A stretch of DNA of 64,000 nt from Hemicordylus capensis (GCF_027244095.1 NC_069671.1:5532001-5596000), one strand, 5' to 3'; shown: positions 1 to 11,240, numbered from the stretch's first letter. Numbers and translations are program-made. Notes: a model not told the origin generated them from the letters alone.

Positions 1-62
1 TTGCACATCTGCAGTGAACAGATGCCCAGAGAAAGACAGAGGAGAAAAACTCTCTCTGTGCA

Positions 63-65
<3 letters not shown>

Positions 66-111
<46 letters not shown>
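66..111. repeat. (TG)n microsatellite
   Basis: An almost pure TG dinucleotide run of about 46 bases. Confidence 0.95.
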
Positions 112-114
<3 letters not shown>

Positions 115-982
115 AAAACTAGCTCACATATTACAGGCTAGAGTTAAAATTTGGCTCCAGATCACAAAAGTTTGAAGACGACTGCTTTAATACATATCGG
201 ATATCGGCTGAGGTACCATGGAGGCTAAACTGAGTCTGCAGTCTTCAGACATGTAACTCTTATTATCTGAAATCCCAAGGACCACCAGCAGCCAAATCAC
301 TGTGGATTGACCCATCCCTGAGGTAGTTCCAGTAATGCTAGAAAACGTGACAAAAATGAATGTGAAGATCTAAGAAGATTTCATTTCTTGGAGAGCTACT
401 GTGTTGCACTGAAAAGTGAGTGGAATTACTCAGGATACATTAAGCACACGCTCCAGTTAATTTATGTGGCCTGACACTCCACAAACGAATAAAACTGGCT
501 CACGCTTCCATTTGCACATGATTAATGAGGGCGCACTCCATCATACATTGCAGACCGTGCCCAAGTGTGGGACAAAAATATACAGATTATGGGAGAAATT
601 GGGAATTAACAAAACATCTGTTAACCCAAGCTAGACACAGACCTTACCACAGTCGAATCATAAATCAGAACACGTAACCATTTGGTTTTGCTTTTTTAAG
701 GTTGTAGGTATTTTGACAACACATGAGCTGTAGGTTCTCTTAAAGCCCTAACTGGCCTACCCAAGGTTTTCTTAAAGATGCTACTGAAATCCTCCTTCAC
801 TGAATTTCTGCCTGGATTTTGGCATTCTGAAGGGCCGACTCTTCCTTCCAAAGAAGAAACGATGCATTCAGAATTCTACAGTCGTCTTCTTACATCCTGA
901 GTTTTATACCGAGCATTCCGCATACATACGGCTCATTTACTATCCTCACCTGCATAGAGAGCTCAGTGAGCAGCCGCTCAGC
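112..982. other. Unassigned DNA, no gene seen
   Basis: No recognisable repeat family, RNA gene or long open frame. Composition is ordinary. It may be ancient decayed repeat or intronic sequence. Confidence 0.5.
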
Positions 983-1265
983 AGTTGTGTGAACTCAGAA
1001 AGCAAGGTAGGAGGAGGGAAGAGTGATCATGGGGGACTGGGAGAGGTGGGAGCTGGATGTATCCTACCCACATTCTGGCATTTTGCTGAGGGTGGAGAGA
1101 AAGCCATCCAACCTGGTGCCTGCCTCCCACACAATCACTGTCTCCTCTTCCTGCTTCTCTTTTTGAGTGTACATGACCTCTGGTTGGGACCATGCCCATC
1201 TCTCCTATGTTGACTAGACATTTCTCCTATCCAGATGAGGATCATGTGAATATTAGCCTAATGTT
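983..1265. mobile_element. Possible MITE, related to the copy at 4,790-5,040
   Basis: The stretch shares short blocks with 4,790-5,040, including GTGATTGTGTGGGAGGCAGG (here on the reverse strand) and a final AGGATCATGTGAATATTAGCC-like block. It contains inverted sub-blocks. The superfamily was not determined. Confidence 0.4.
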
Positions 1266-1487
1266 TGCGGCAGCTTTCATTGCCTTGAGCTTTTTCGTGT
1301 CTTTTTCCTGAGCCTACAATACCAATGTGTAGGCACGCGTTGATAAAATAGTGCAAAATGCAATCTTGCATATGATTGCACAGAGATTCTTGTTTTGCAG
1401 TGTTTCACCAATGTTCAGGAGCTGGGAACTACAGTTCCCAAGGAGAGCTGGGAATTACAATTCCCAAGGGGCAATATAAAAATGGTA

Positions 1488-2262
1488 TACAGGAGGCCCT
1501 CTTTATCTGTGGGGATTCTTTTCCAGCCTATTGCCACGTATACCAAAACCACAAATAAAGGGACCTTAACTATGGGATTGAGGGGGTTAGGTTCCTAAGC
1601 ACACTGAAGTATGCTGAAAATCACCAGGGGAAAAAGTGGGGGCTGAAATAAGCACTGAACCTTGATCTCCAGCTTTCCATTAGTGTCTCCCCCAACCCCA
1701 AATTCTCTGGTTTTCTCCTGGTTTGAGGGGTAGAGTTGAGAGAAGAGCCACACGATGGCTCCATGATACAAAATGGCGGCCAGAAATGATGTCAAAAGTC
1801 ATTTCTGGCCACCCAGGAACCAAAGAGAGGAGAGGAGAGCTAGTCTTGTGGTAGCAAGCATGACTTGTCCCCATAGCTAAGCAGGGTCTGCCCTGGTTGC
1901 ATATGAATGGGAGACTTGATGTGTGAGCACTGCAAGATATTCCCCTCAGGGGATGAAGCCGCTCTGGGAAGAGCATCTAGGCTCCAAGTTCCCTCCCTGG
2001 CTTCTCCAAGAGAGGGCTGAGAGAGATTCCTGCCTGCAACCTTGGAGAAGCCGCTTCCAGTCTGTGAAGACAATACTGAGCTAGATAGACCAATGGTCTG
2101 ACTCAGTATATGGCAGCTTCCTATGTTCCTATGTTCCTAAAGATGGGCAAAAATAGCCCCATTTTCCTCCCATGATTAAAGAAACCAGGTCTCTATGATG
2201 TGGCCACGGATACATGAAACCATGGATGGAAAACCTGCGAATAATGGGTAAGCACCAACATT
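1488..2262. mobile_element. Possible Tigger/pogo-like DNA transposon remnant split by a SINE
   Basis: The left part (GGCCCTCTTTATCTGTGGGG, then CACGTATACCAAAACC) and the right part (GGCCACGGATACATGAAACC, then AACCTGCGAATAATGGG) resemble the terminal text of Tc/mariner-Tigger-type elements, which read like CCCTCGTTATCCGCGG. A SINE at 1,829-2,140 lies in the middle. The inverted-repeat match is weak, so the class is tentative. Confidence 0.3.
1829..2140 (+). mobile_element. 5S/tRNA chimeric SINE, short-form subfamily
   Basis: Starts with GAGGAGAGCTAGTCTTGTGG. A 5S rRNA-like block follows (TAGCTAAGCAGGGTCTGCCC, then GAATGGGAGACT). Next come a collapsed tRNA segment, a body, and a tail that ends in CCTATGTTCCTATGTTCCTA. 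Near full length. It is the reference copy for the family in this window. Confidence 0.85.
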
Positions 2263-3091
2263 ACAAAGCAGAGGCGAACTCTTGCGAGTCAGACAACTCT
2301 TTCCCAAACACTTGCCAGGAAAACTTGCTATTCCAAAGCCAATTATAAACAAAGCTTTAAGTTCGCCCAGCACTAAACATACTTAGTGGCTCCTTTCCTT
2401 CTTCAAGCAGAGGTAGTTAGAATCATATCTATCCCACTTAGAATTTCCCCAAGAACAGGATGCTCAAAAACTCATCTTCCTATCACTTGATGAGTTGACA
2501 GCTTTTGAAGAATCACTGAAAAACACATGAAAACATCAAAAACAGGGACAGTCATCTAATCACTCTCAGCGGGGCTGAAGCAGAGCCCATTCAACAGGAT
2601 GGGATGAGCTCAGGTCATTGCTGGATTGGTCCTCTGCCCCTAGCAAAACAAAAAAGGTGCTTCGTAGTGGTAAAAAATAAAATGCCCAGTGTCGAGGGTG
2701 CTGATGTCATTTCCTGTGGAGTGGTCATAGAGCGAGATAACAGGAAGGGCTCTCACTGTAATTTCCTGGAGAGTCAAGTCCATGTCCCATAACCCGGGAG
2801 CTCTGAATAATGTAGAGAAGTGATCCTGAAAGCCTTTGGAGGCATCCGGCTTCCCAGCACGGATTTCCACCCCAAGCGCTTTGACTGACACCTGGCTTAT
2901 ATGCAGGAAAGAGCTATACATGACTAGACCAAAACTATGCCTGCTTCGAGAGCAGTTGGGAAATGAGAATCCCGCTTAAAAAAACAAATAATGCATGTAT
3001 TCATCTCCCCACCGCAAATCACTGATCTGTAGGCTCCTGAACAAGCCCTTTAGGCAGGACTGAACCAGTAGACAATAGTAGACTTCAGCTG

Positions 3092-3092
<1 letters not shown>
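2263..3092. other. Unassigned DNA
   Basis: No recognised repeat or gene. Short open frames on both strands show no family likeness. Confidence 0.5.

Positions 3093-3150
<58 letters not shown>
3093..3150. repeat. (TTA)n microsatellite
   Basis: About 19 TTA/ATT units. Read on the reverse strand it gives a spurious poly-isoleucine frame. Confidence 0.95.
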
Positions 3151-3398
3151 TCATCTGACTTACTGCACAATTTTACGTGCACGCTGCAATGTAATATTTG
3201 TGTAGTTGTGCAGTGCACTGGAGCACAAATGCATAATTTAACACAAACACAATGACGCAATGGACAGCCATTGGGGAAAAATGACCAACCATTGTGTTAC
3301 TGCATGTGCACAATTTTTTGTGTTTGCACAGGAGCACTCTTTGCAACTGAGCTCATGCTCTGTTAAAACACACATGGCATGTGGAGCAGTATGTCAGC

Positions 3399-3400
<2 letters not shown>

Positions 3401-3431
<31 letters not shown>
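3401..3431. repeat. (ATC)n microsatellite
   Basis: About ten ATC units at the tail side of the following repeat copy. It gives spurious poly-Ser and poly-His frames. Confidence 0.9.
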
Positions 3432-3585
3432 ATGCCTTTTCAGCAGAAAAAAATTATCAACACCGTTTACTTAGCCAAGGGAATGAGAAGGTGGTTCCTT
3501 GTCCCAAAGGGACTCACAATCAAAAAGGAAATATTAGGGAAACACCAGCAAAAGCCACTGAGATGGACACTGCTGGGCTGAAAAG
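3432..3585 (-). mobile_element. L2/L3-like LINE 3'-end repeat (family A), partial
   Basis: Contains degenerate CTTGTCCCAAAGGGACTCAC and ACCAGCAAAAGCCACTG blocks, the hallmark of a repeat seen more than ten times in the window. Read on the minus strand the family carries ATTGTGAGCCCTTTGGGGAC, which resembles conserved text near the 3' end of L2/CR1-L3 LINEs. Confidence 0.6.
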
Positions 3586-3639
3586 AGAAGCATTTTTCAG
3601 CTCTTGAGCAGTCATTTGAGTACTTACTATACAAAAGGA

Positions 3640-4665
3640 CTAGAAAAGCTCCCCTGTATCTTTCCCCCTGCATGGACTAGAAAGGCTTCCCTGTATCCTT
3701 TCCCCTGTATCTTTCCCCCTGCATGGACTAGAAAGGCTTCCCTGTATCCTTTCCCCTGTATCTTTCCCCCTGCATGGACTAGAAAGGCTTCCCTGTATCC
3801 TTTCCCCTGTATCTTTTCCCCTCTGCATGGACTAGAAAGGCTTCCCTGTATCCTTTCCCCTGTATCTTTCCCCCTGCATGGACTAGAAAGGCTTCCCTGT
3901 ATCATTTCCCCTGTATCTTTTCCCCTCTGCATGGACTAGAAAGGCTTCCCTGTATCCTTTCCCCTGTATCTTTTCCCCTGCATGGACTAGAAAGGCTTCC
4001 CTGTATCCTTTCCCCTGTATCTTTTCCCCTCTGCATGGACTAGAAAGGCTTCCCTGTATCCTTTCCCCTGTATCTTTTCCCCTGCATGGACTAGAAAGGC
4101 TTCCCTGTATCCTTTCCCCTGTATCTTTCCCCCTGCATGTACTAGAAAGGCTTCCCTGTATCCTTTCCCCTGTATCTTTTCCCCTCTTCATGGACTAGAA
4201 AGGCTTCCCTGTATCCTTTCCCCTGTATCTTTCCCCCTGCATGGACTAGAAAGGCTTCCCTGTATCCTTTCCCCTGTATCTTTCCCCCTGCATGGACTAG
4301 AAAGGCTTCCCTGTATCCTTTCCCCTGTATCTTTTCCCCTCTGCATGGACTAAAAAGGCTTCCCTGTATCCTTTCCCCTGTATCTTTCCCCCTGCATGGA
4401 CTAGAAAGGCTTCCCTGTATCATTTCCCCTGTATCTTTTCCCCTCTGCATGGACTAGAAAGGCTTCCCTGTATCCTTTCCCCTGTATCTTTTCCCCTGCA
4501 TGGACTAGAAAGGCTTCCCTGTATCCTTTCCCCTGTATCTTTTCCCATCTGCATGGACTAGAAAGGCTTCTCTGTATCCTTTCCCCTGTATCTTTCTCCC
4601 TGCATGGACTAGAAAGGCTTCCCTGTATCCCTCCCCCCCCCGTATCTTTTCCCCTGCATGGGGAA
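3640..4665. repeat. Minisatellite array, 51-53 bp unit, about 20 copies
   Basis: The unit contains GCATGGACTAGAAAGGCTTC followed by CCTGTATCCTTTCCCCTGTA. Units start near 3670, 3721, 3772, 3825, 3876, 3929, 3981 and so on up to about 4658. Most are 51 bp, a multiple of three, so open frames run through long parts of both strands with a 17-residue period. These are not genes. Variants differ in the pyrimidine run before GCATGG. A variant ATCATTTCCCC occurs at about 3901 and 4419, 518 bp apart, which marks a block duplication. Confidence 0.95.
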
Positions 4666-4789
4666 AAGTAGCTTGTGGGAGGGCCATATTTTCTGCAGTA
4701 ATACCACTGGTGGTGGGGGGAGACGTCTTCTGAGCCAGTCTGCCATTTCCACAGCTGCATTTGTGGAAGGGGACCCTCCCACAAAATTC

Positions 4790-5040
4790 CACAAATGTAG
4801 GAAAAGGCAGAGTGATTGTGTGGGAGGCAGGAGCTGGGTAGGCCAGCTTTTCGTCCACCCTTGGTAAAATGCGGCGGAGAGAAGCTGAGTGGGGTGCAGC
4901 CATCCTACCCAGCTCCCGCCCCCCAGCCGACCACTCTCCCCTCCTCTTGCCTTGTTATTTGGTTTTACACAACTGCTGATCGGGAATGCACCCGGTTCTC
5001 CTACCCCGAATAGGATCATGAGAACCAGCCTAATATCAAG
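4790..5040. mobile_element. Possible MITE, related to 983-1,265
   Basis: Shares GTGATTGTGTGGGAGGCAGG and an end block with AGGATCATGAGAACCAGCC with the earlier copy. Internal inverted text (GGAGCTGGGTAGG against CCTACCCAGCTCC) suggests a fold-back element. No target duplication was identified. Confidence 0.45.
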
Positions 5041-5898
5041 ACCTCTATGTATGTTTTTATAACTAGTCAGCACACTCACATTAATCCTTTACCCAGGTCA
5101 AAAATGCCAGAACAGCCAGGACCGGGATTAGTGGCACAATATCCACAGATTCCAGAAATATTATTAAACTCTCGTGGTCTTTTTCAATTGTGTGAGCAGG
5201 AACAGAAGCAACACTAACCCCCACCGCCATCAAATCTCCCCAGACTTGTGTGATATTGTATCCAGATATCTGGTAGCAGGTTCATTTCTGCATTAATCTG
5301 TACAAAACAAGAGCTCTCTCTCTCTCTCTTTTTAAAGGAGAAATGGCAGCATTTCTGATAGATGATCGTGCTTTTGCCCTCGGAGAACTCAGTTTCACCC
5401 ATGTTCCAGTTGTGAAATTGGCCTCGGGTTGGGAATCCGATACAAACCCATGTGATTTCATGGTGGGAAATGCTAATGGAAGATAAAAGGAGCATAGGTT
5501 AAGACTGCCCGACTCCTGCCTTTCCTGCTGCCTCCGAAAAGGAAAATGGAAGGGAAATCCAGCATATGGGAGAACAGGAGGCATTTCTAAGGTTCCGCAG
5601 TTTTTTCTGATGCAAAAGCTAGAAGTCCAGATGAAGGCTTAACTATCATAAACATTTATTATAATACAGGAGCTCTCAAACTCGCTCATAAGCATAAGGG
5701 GGAGAGAGTAGGAACTGCCCCAGAGCCCCAGAAGGTGGGGGGTCTTCAATGTACAGTTGTCAGTATTTAAGGAAGAAACCTTTGCCCCAGGGTTACTGCT
5801 CTATGGCTCAACATAACCTGCCCGCTCCAATCCAGAAAAAATCCCTGCTGATATCTCCCCAGCTATAACAGCACCTGTGATGTTTACTGTGTCTTACA
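5041..5898. other. Unassigned DNA with a short (TC)n run
   Basis: No gene or known repeat recognised. A short CT run lies at about 5,312-5,330. Confidence 0.5.
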
Positions 5899-5998
5899 GC
5901 AAGCTGCCACCTACTGAGTCAGACCATCGGTCCATCTAGCTCAGGGCTGTCTACTCTGGCTGGCAGCAGCTCTTCGGGGTTTCAGGCAGCGATCTTTC
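5899..5998 (-). mobile_element. SINE body/tail fragment (chimeric or tRNA-headed family)
   Basis: Carries AAGCTGCCACCTACTGAGTC, a CCATCTAGCTCAG block and TGGCTGGCAGCAGCT, the reverse complement of the shared SINE tail and body. The head is missing. Confidence 0.75.
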
Positions 5999-6910
5999 TT
6001 TAAATGTAATATTACATTTAATCAAAGGCACTCTTGATCCCCTGGATGAAACATCATTGTTCATTTGTTTCTTAGCATGCCACATGAACAAAACAAAATT
6101 CTATTACTGGAATTCGGGGGGGGGCTTTTTATAAAACCCCAATCAGCTGGGATGGATTCTGTGGTTAGGCAGGCTTGAGCCAGGGTGGGTTTCCATGAGC
6201 CTGGCACGGCTGAGGCTCGGAAGGCCTTTGAGAGACGTAGATGTTCTCCCCGCCTCCTGCGTCAAATCAGTTTCATAATACAGAGAAAAGCCATCCTAAG
6301 CTCTTCATGCCTGGTGGTTCTCTGGGAAGCCTTCTGCAGCTGTCTGCGTTTAATATGCCCGCCTGGCCTCCTTGTGTGTACAGCTGGCCGGACGGCTGCA
6401 CCTGCAAGCCACTGACAGACCCTCTTCCCTTAGAAGTCCACGGATGGGCCACTGTTGGGGCATTCCAAGAGCTGCTTAATGGGAAACCATTTACCAACTG
6501 GGACGGGGAGGGGGGGGCTGATAGGAGATGCAGGCTTTGTAGCAGAAGATCAACAAAATTCCTAGGAGCAAAGGGAGCTTGTGTTTCATCCAGATCAAAA
6601 TAGTTTATTTCAGCCCACAGACCATAAAAATAAAAAAGAGAGCAAAGCACTTACATAAAACTAACCTAAGTTACAAGAACGGAATCTGGTCTTAAATACA
6701 TAAGCTTCACATATGTACATCTTGCAGAGTTCACACAGGACGAGGGAAACATTTCTTACCGCAGCTCTGCTCAGCTCAGCTGCGTTTCTTGTACCTGATC
6801 TTGTTCTCACGGCTGCAGCTAAAACATTTGCTGTGCTTTCAGAAGTTGTAGTGCTAAGATCTGCAGTTAATATGCAAGAATAAAAGTAACCAGACCCCCC
6901 CTAAACAAAG
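5999..6910. other. Unassigned DNA
   Basis: No repeat family recognised. A 120-125 codon frame exists on each strand at about 6,241-6,650, but neither shows a known domain and they overlap antiparallel, so both are treated as chance frames. Confidence 0.5.
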
Positions 6911-7617
6911 AATTGATTGACTGATTAAGTGCCATCAAGTCGGTGTCGACTTTTAGCGACCACATAGATAGATTCTCTCCAGGATGATCTGTCTTCAACT
7001 TGGCCTTTCAGGTCTCTCAGCGGTGCATTCATTGCTGTCATAATCGAGTCCATCCACCTTGCTGCTGGTCGTCCTCTTCTTCTCTTGCCTTCAACTTTCC
7101 CCAGTTTTATGGACTTCTCAAGGGAGCTGGGTCTTCGCATAATGTGTCCAAAGTAGGATAGTTTAAGCCTGGTCAATTGTTCCTCGAGCGAAAATTCTGG
7201 ATGGATTTGTTCTATGATCCATTGGTTTGTTTTCCTGGCTGTCCATGGTCTCCTCAAAAGTCTTCTCCAGCACCAAAATTCAAAAGCTTCAATACTTTTC
7301 CTCTCTTGCTTCTTCAAAAGTCCAGCTTTCTCATCCATAGAGTGTCACGGGGAAAAAACCATTGTCCAAACGATTCTACTCTTTGTGGGTATAGACACAT
7401 CACGGCATCTAAATATCCTTTCCAAGACCTTCATTGCAACCCTACCAAGTGCTAGTCTGTGGTGCATTTCTTGACTACTGGATCCTTGACTGTTGATGGT
7501 CACTCCTAAAGGGCAGAAGCTATCCACCACTTCAATGTCTTCATTATCAATTCTGAGGCTGGTTAGATTTGATAATGATCCCATTGTCATTAGATTGCAT
7601 TTAGCTGTGGTCCCATT
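6911..7617 (-). mobile_element. RTE-BovB LINE, 3' portion, decayed
   Basis: The reverse strand encodes the C-terminal part of the BovB ORF2. Readable motifs are AFEFWCWRRLLRRPWTARKT, LKLSYFGHIMRR, SLEKSIKLGKVEGKRRRGRP and a final AKSRHRLDGT, all typical of BovB. Upstream is a reverse-transcriptase-distal segment (LGVTINSQGSSSQEMHHRLA, then RIFRCRDVSIPTKSRIVWTM). The two segments lie in one frame but are separated by a stop. Small compensating indels at about 7,320-7,345 seem to have erased the expected YGCESWT-like motif. The 3' end is GTCGACACCGACTTGATGGC followed by a TCAATCAATC-type tail. The 5' part is absent. Dead copy. Confidence 0.93.
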
Positions 7618-8375
7618 TTCTCAAAAGAGCTCTAATAACGTTGTGAAAATCACAGTATAAAGGGGTATGAGTGCCTGCAGAGATCTTTGCTGTTTTTCAA
7701 GTGGGGGCCACTTTGGCAAAACATTTCTGTAGCACCAGATCCACATGGAAAAACTCTCAAGTGCCCAGGTAGGTGTTCACATTGACGTTTCATCACTGCC
7801 AACGGTGAGACATTTCACTGTGTTTAATCAAACACTCTTGCAAAGGTTTGTAGGGATGCCAGTCCGCTTGTGAGTCTTTGCCACAGCAAAGGCAGAGAGG
7901 AATTTTATTACCTGTGCTTTGGGTGCCCATGCGGCTTTCAGGCTTGAAAAAACCCGCCGCGCAGCAAACCGAGAGGAGAAACCAACAAGAGAGAGCAGAA
8001 GTTACCAGGCTGTTGGGTATCTTGTGGGTTCCATGTAATTTTTTTTTTTTTAAGCTTGAACAGATGTCCTGAGTGTGTTTTACAAACGCCAGCAGGGTGC
8101 AGTGGTTAGAGTGGTTAGGATGTGGATGTGGCTAGAAATTCTCACAGCTGAAATGCTCCCTGGACAGGCTGGAGAAAATGACAACTTTTCAACCCAACAC
8201 ACAGTGCCTGTGGTGCTAAAATGCCATCCTGTCTGCTTGGTGGCAGGAGTGAAATGAAAATACGTCTGCACACTGGGCGGTCCATCACTTACTATTATGG
8301 GTTTGTTTTATTTGCATGTTATTACATGTATCCCTGTCATCTACAGGATTGGTTGATTGGTTGATTGATTGATAC
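7618..8375. other. Unassigned DNA with a short poly-T
   Basis: No gene recognised. A T-run lies at 8,040-8,052 and a short GATT-type repeat at 8,349-8,372 abuts the next SINE. Confidence 0.5.
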
Positions 8376-8548
8376 CAGGAAGGCATAGCTCAGTGGCAGA
8401 GCATCTGCTTGGCATGCAGAAGGTCCCAGGTTCAATCCCTGGCAGCATCTCCAGGTATGCCTGGGAAAGTCTCCTGCCTGAAACTTTGGAGAGCCAGCTG
8501 CTGCCAGCCAGTGTAGACAAGACTGAGCTGGATGGACTAATGGTCTGC
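8376..8548 (+). mobile_element. tRNA-headed SINE, 3' truncated
   Basis: The head reads like a tRNA gene. An A-box TAGCTCAGTGG lies at 8,386-8,396 and a B-box GGTTCAATCCC at 8,429-8,439. The body that follows (CATCTCCAGGTA, CTCCTGCCTGAAAC, GCTGCTGCCAGCCAGTGTAG) is also the body of the 5S chimeric SINE. The copy stops inside the tail where a reverse SINE begins. Confidence 0.88.
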
Positions 8549-8857
8549 GGAAAAACACAGGCAGCTGCCATATACTGAGTCAGACCCTTGGTCTATCTAG
8601 CTCAGTATTGTCTTCACAGACTGGCAGCGGCTTCTCCAAGGTTGCAGGCAAGAATATCCCTCAGCCCTCTCTTGGAAATGCTGCCAGGGAGGGACTTTGG
8701 AACCTTCTGCTCTTCCCAGAGTGGCTCCATCCCCTGTTGAGTGGAATCTCTTCCAGTGCTCACACTTCTAGTCTCCCATTCATATGCAACCAGGGCAGAC
8801 CCTACTTAGCTAAGGGGGCAAGTCATGCTTGCTACCACCAGACCAGCTCTCCTCTCC
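8549..8857 (-). mobile_element. 5S/tRNA chimeric SINE, short form, near full length
   Basis: Reverse copy that runs from GGCAGCTGCCATATACTGAG to ACCAGACCAGCTCTCCTCTC. The 5S-like head is at the right end and the octamer tail at the left. It joins the previous SINE directly. Confidence 0.88.
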
Positions 8858-8859
8858 CT

Positions 8860-9050
8860 ATAGAATTGTGGCTCAGTGGTGGATCATTTACTTGCGTGCA
8901 GAAGGTCCTAGGTTCCTTGGTATCTCCAGGTAGGGCTGGGAAAGACTCCTGCCTGAAACCTTTTAGAGCTGTTGCCAGTCAGAGTAGACAGTACTGAGCT
9001 AAGTGAACCAATGGTCTGACTCAGTATAAGGCAGCTTCCTATGTTCCTAA
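8860..9050 (+). mobile_element. tRNA-headed SINE, diverged head
   Basis: GGCTCAGTGGTGGATCATTT is a degraded A-box region and GGTTCC a degraded B-box. The body and tail (GCAGCTTCCTATGTTCCTAA) are clear. It is the third SINE in a head-to-tail cluster. Confidence 0.8.
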
Positions 9051-9225
9051 AATATTTATATCCCACCTCTCCTGGGCCATCCTGCTTAAAGGGGTGGCTT
9101 AAAGGAATAGCAGAACTATAAAATGGGTGTGTGTGTGATTTAAACCGTATAAAATTAAAATCCAAACAATAAAACAGATAAAACAGTATAGAAGATAAAC
9201 TAAAACAGACCCAATTAAAGATGGA
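9051..9225 (-). mobile_element. LINE 3' tail fragment, L2-like
   Basis: Starts ATATTTATATCCCACCTCTC, the reverse of a GGTATAAAT-type LINE tail, and continues A-rich. Clade assignment is tentative. Confidence 0.4.
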
Positions 9226-9264
9226 TTAAAAAAAACAAAACAAAACACCCAACAACACTATCCA

Positions 9265-9540
9265 CAGTTTAGGCTCGCTGTCGGCCTTTAAGAGAGCCCT
9301 AAAAACTTATTTGTTGGGCCTGGCCTTCCAAGGCTTGTAAAGTGTTGTTGTTTTCTAAAAGTCTTTTAATTGGTTTTAAATGGTTTTAATGGCTTTTTAT
9401 ATTGTTTTTAGCACTGTGTGTTTCAATTGTGTGTTTTTATGTCTTTTAAAATTTGTTGTACACTGCCCAGAGCCTCTGGATGGGGTGGTTTATAAATGTA
9501 ACAAACAAACAAACAAACAAACAAACAAACAAACAAACAA
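9265..9540 (+). mobile_element. L2-type LINE 3' end with (AAAC)n tail
   Basis: AAAACTTATTTGTTGGGCCT resembles the LKTHLF-type C-terminus of L2-like ORF2s. A T-rich 3' UTR follows, then TGTACACTGCCCAGAGCC, a TGGTTTATAAATGTAA end and an (AACA)n run at about 9,499-9,540. Confidence 0.6.
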
Positions 9541-10791
9541 GCCTCTTTAAACAGATGCATTTTAAGATATTTTTAAGAAGCTCTGGAGAAAGGAGTGCCT
9601 GGGTCTTCTGATACTGTTAGACTGCAAAACCCATCACGCCTGGCCACCGTTCTGTTTTAGATGATTATATAGATTCAGCTATTGTTGTGGGGGATAATGG
9701 GAGTTATAGTTTAAGAAACCCTGGAATGAGGAACTCTTTCTCCAGTCTATGAAGACCCATATTAAAGCTTAATCTGATTTATTTGGCATTACTAGATGGA
9801 CCAACGTTTCATATAAACCAATGAAAAATTACTGTAATTCTGCAGCTACTTGTTAAGTCTGTTGTGCCACTGTGAATTCCCATGTACCCACCTTACACCA
9901 GTAAATGTGGGAAACAGAGCTCTTTTTAATTTAATTATATAGAAACTGAAGACCTTTAGCTTTAAAGGTAATTAGGGGAGAAACTCACCTATGGTGTAAG
10001 CTCACTGGACTCAAGGGATTTGTGACAGGAATCATGTTTATTTAACTTATCCTGGTAGATGGTCTAACGTTTTCTAGGGACATCATTAGGGTACACAAGA
10101 TAGGTTTTTTAAAAGACTTTACAAGCTCAGTTTACAAGCTCTATAAAATTACAAGATTCTACTCCCCCTCGCCATAAAAAGGGGCCTGTAACAGACTTTA
10201 TTGTGTTTTTATCAAGGTTTGAGGCAGAAACAGAGAGACTGTGTTTCAAGGACAGCAAGGAACAGTCTATGCTGAACGCAAGAAGAGGATCATCTCCAGG
10301 TAGAAACCGCTGACTGAAGAGCATGGAGAATTCCAGTGGTCCAAACTGGAAGGGGAGGATTATGGGTGATTATTATCCCATTCTCAGAAAATGACTTACC
10401 AAGCGACCAAAGCAGAATTATGTCGCTTTTGCTGGTCTTCAGCCAGCCCTGGTACAAAACACTATTCTCGAGTTTTCCCATCATATCCGAAGTGACTTTC
10501 TGCCTTGGTTACTCAAAGTGGTTTAGAATGCACAAGTATTAAACCAACAACAAGAATCACTATGTTCAGGAGCTGATGCTATGAGAGCCCCTGGCCTGGA
10601 TTCTTTGCTTTCCGGTACTAGCTGAAACTGACCCCATAAGGGTTGGGGAAGAAACCTCCTCAGACATTGGGAAATGGGAGGGCAGATGGAGCCAGCTAAT
10701 GACACTCCCTTTCTGCAGGAAACCTATTACAGAGGGATGGAGGAAAGAATGATGGCCATATAGTTACTTGTTGCTCCAGAGAAGAATGAAC
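9541..10791. other. Unassigned DNA with a possible decayed hAT MITE
   Basis: At about 9,595-9,720 two arms (TTAGACTGCAAAACCCATCA and GGGATAATGGGAGTTATAGT, then AAGAAACCCTGG) look like an old copy of the hAT-like MITE seen elsewhere. The rest shows no gene or known repeat. Confidence 0.45.
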
Positions 10792-11240
10792 ATAGGCACA
10801 TAGGAAGCTGCCATATACTGAGTCAGACCATAGGGCCATCTAGCTCAGCCTTGTCTACCCAGACTGGCAGTGGCTTCTCCAAGGTTGCAGGCAGGAGTCT
10901 CTCTCAGCCCTCTCTTGGAGATGCTGCCAGGGAGGGAACTTGGAACCTTCTCCTCTTCCCAGAGCGGCTCGATCCCCTGAGGGGAATGTCTTACAGCAGG
11001 GTTTTTTTAACCTTGGGACCCCAGATGTTGTTCGACTACAACTCCCAGAATCTGCAGCCACAAAGGGCAAGTCTGGGGATTGTGGGAGTTGTAGTCCAAC
11101 AACATCTGGAGGCCCAAGGTTAAGAAACCCTGTCTTACAGTGCTCACATGTTGTCTCTTATTCATTTGCAACCAGGGTGGACCCTGCTTAGCTAAGGGGA
11201 CAAGTCATGCTTGCGACCACAAGACTAGTTCTCCTCTCCA
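10792..11240 (-). mobile_element. 5S/tRNA chimeric SINE split by a hAT MITE
   Basis: Full-length reverse copy with tail text AGGAAGCTGCCATATACTGA at the left and head text GACTAGTTCTCCTCTCC at the right. A 136-bp MITE at 10,997-11,132 interrupts the linker between the tRNA remnant and the 5S head. Confidence 0.9.
10997..11132. mobile_element. hAT-type MITE with exact 8-bp target duplication
   Basis: The ends are CAGGGTTTTTTTAACCTTGG and the complementary CCAAGGTTAAGAAACCCTG. The interior is palindromic (GACTACAACTCCCAGAATC against GATTGTGGGAGTTGTAGTCC). TCTTACAG occurs directly on both sides (10,989-10,996 and 11,133-11,140), and the 8-bp length is diagnostic of hAT transposition. It has no coding capacity. 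Confidence 0.9.

Noticed and set aside
2976-3260. Frame with a poly-isoleucine stretch
   Set aside because: It is only the (TTA)n microsatellite read in one frame.
3260-3607. Frames with poly-Ser or poly-His
   Set aside because: They come from the (ATC)n run inside a repeat fragment.
3640-4665. CRISPR array
   Set aside because: Units are contiguous with no variable spacers and the genome is vertebrate. It is a minisatellite.
3604-4784. Long open frames with 17-residue repeats on both strands
   Set aside because: They are produced by the 51-bp minisatellite unit, a multiple of three. Both strands are open at once, and no start context, domain or splice structure supports a protein.
8376-8450. 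tRNA gene
   Set aside because: A and B boxes are present, but the sequence continues as a SINE body and the acceptor stem is not formed. It is a tRNA-derived SINE head. The same holds at 15,298 and 47,683.
8608-8997. Recurring protein-like frame beginning MSSQTGSGFSKVAG
   Set aside because: It appears wherever the 5S/tRNA SINE is read in one frame (also 10,851, 12,728, 30,379, 36,259, 50,672, 59,577). It is SINE sequence, not a gene family.
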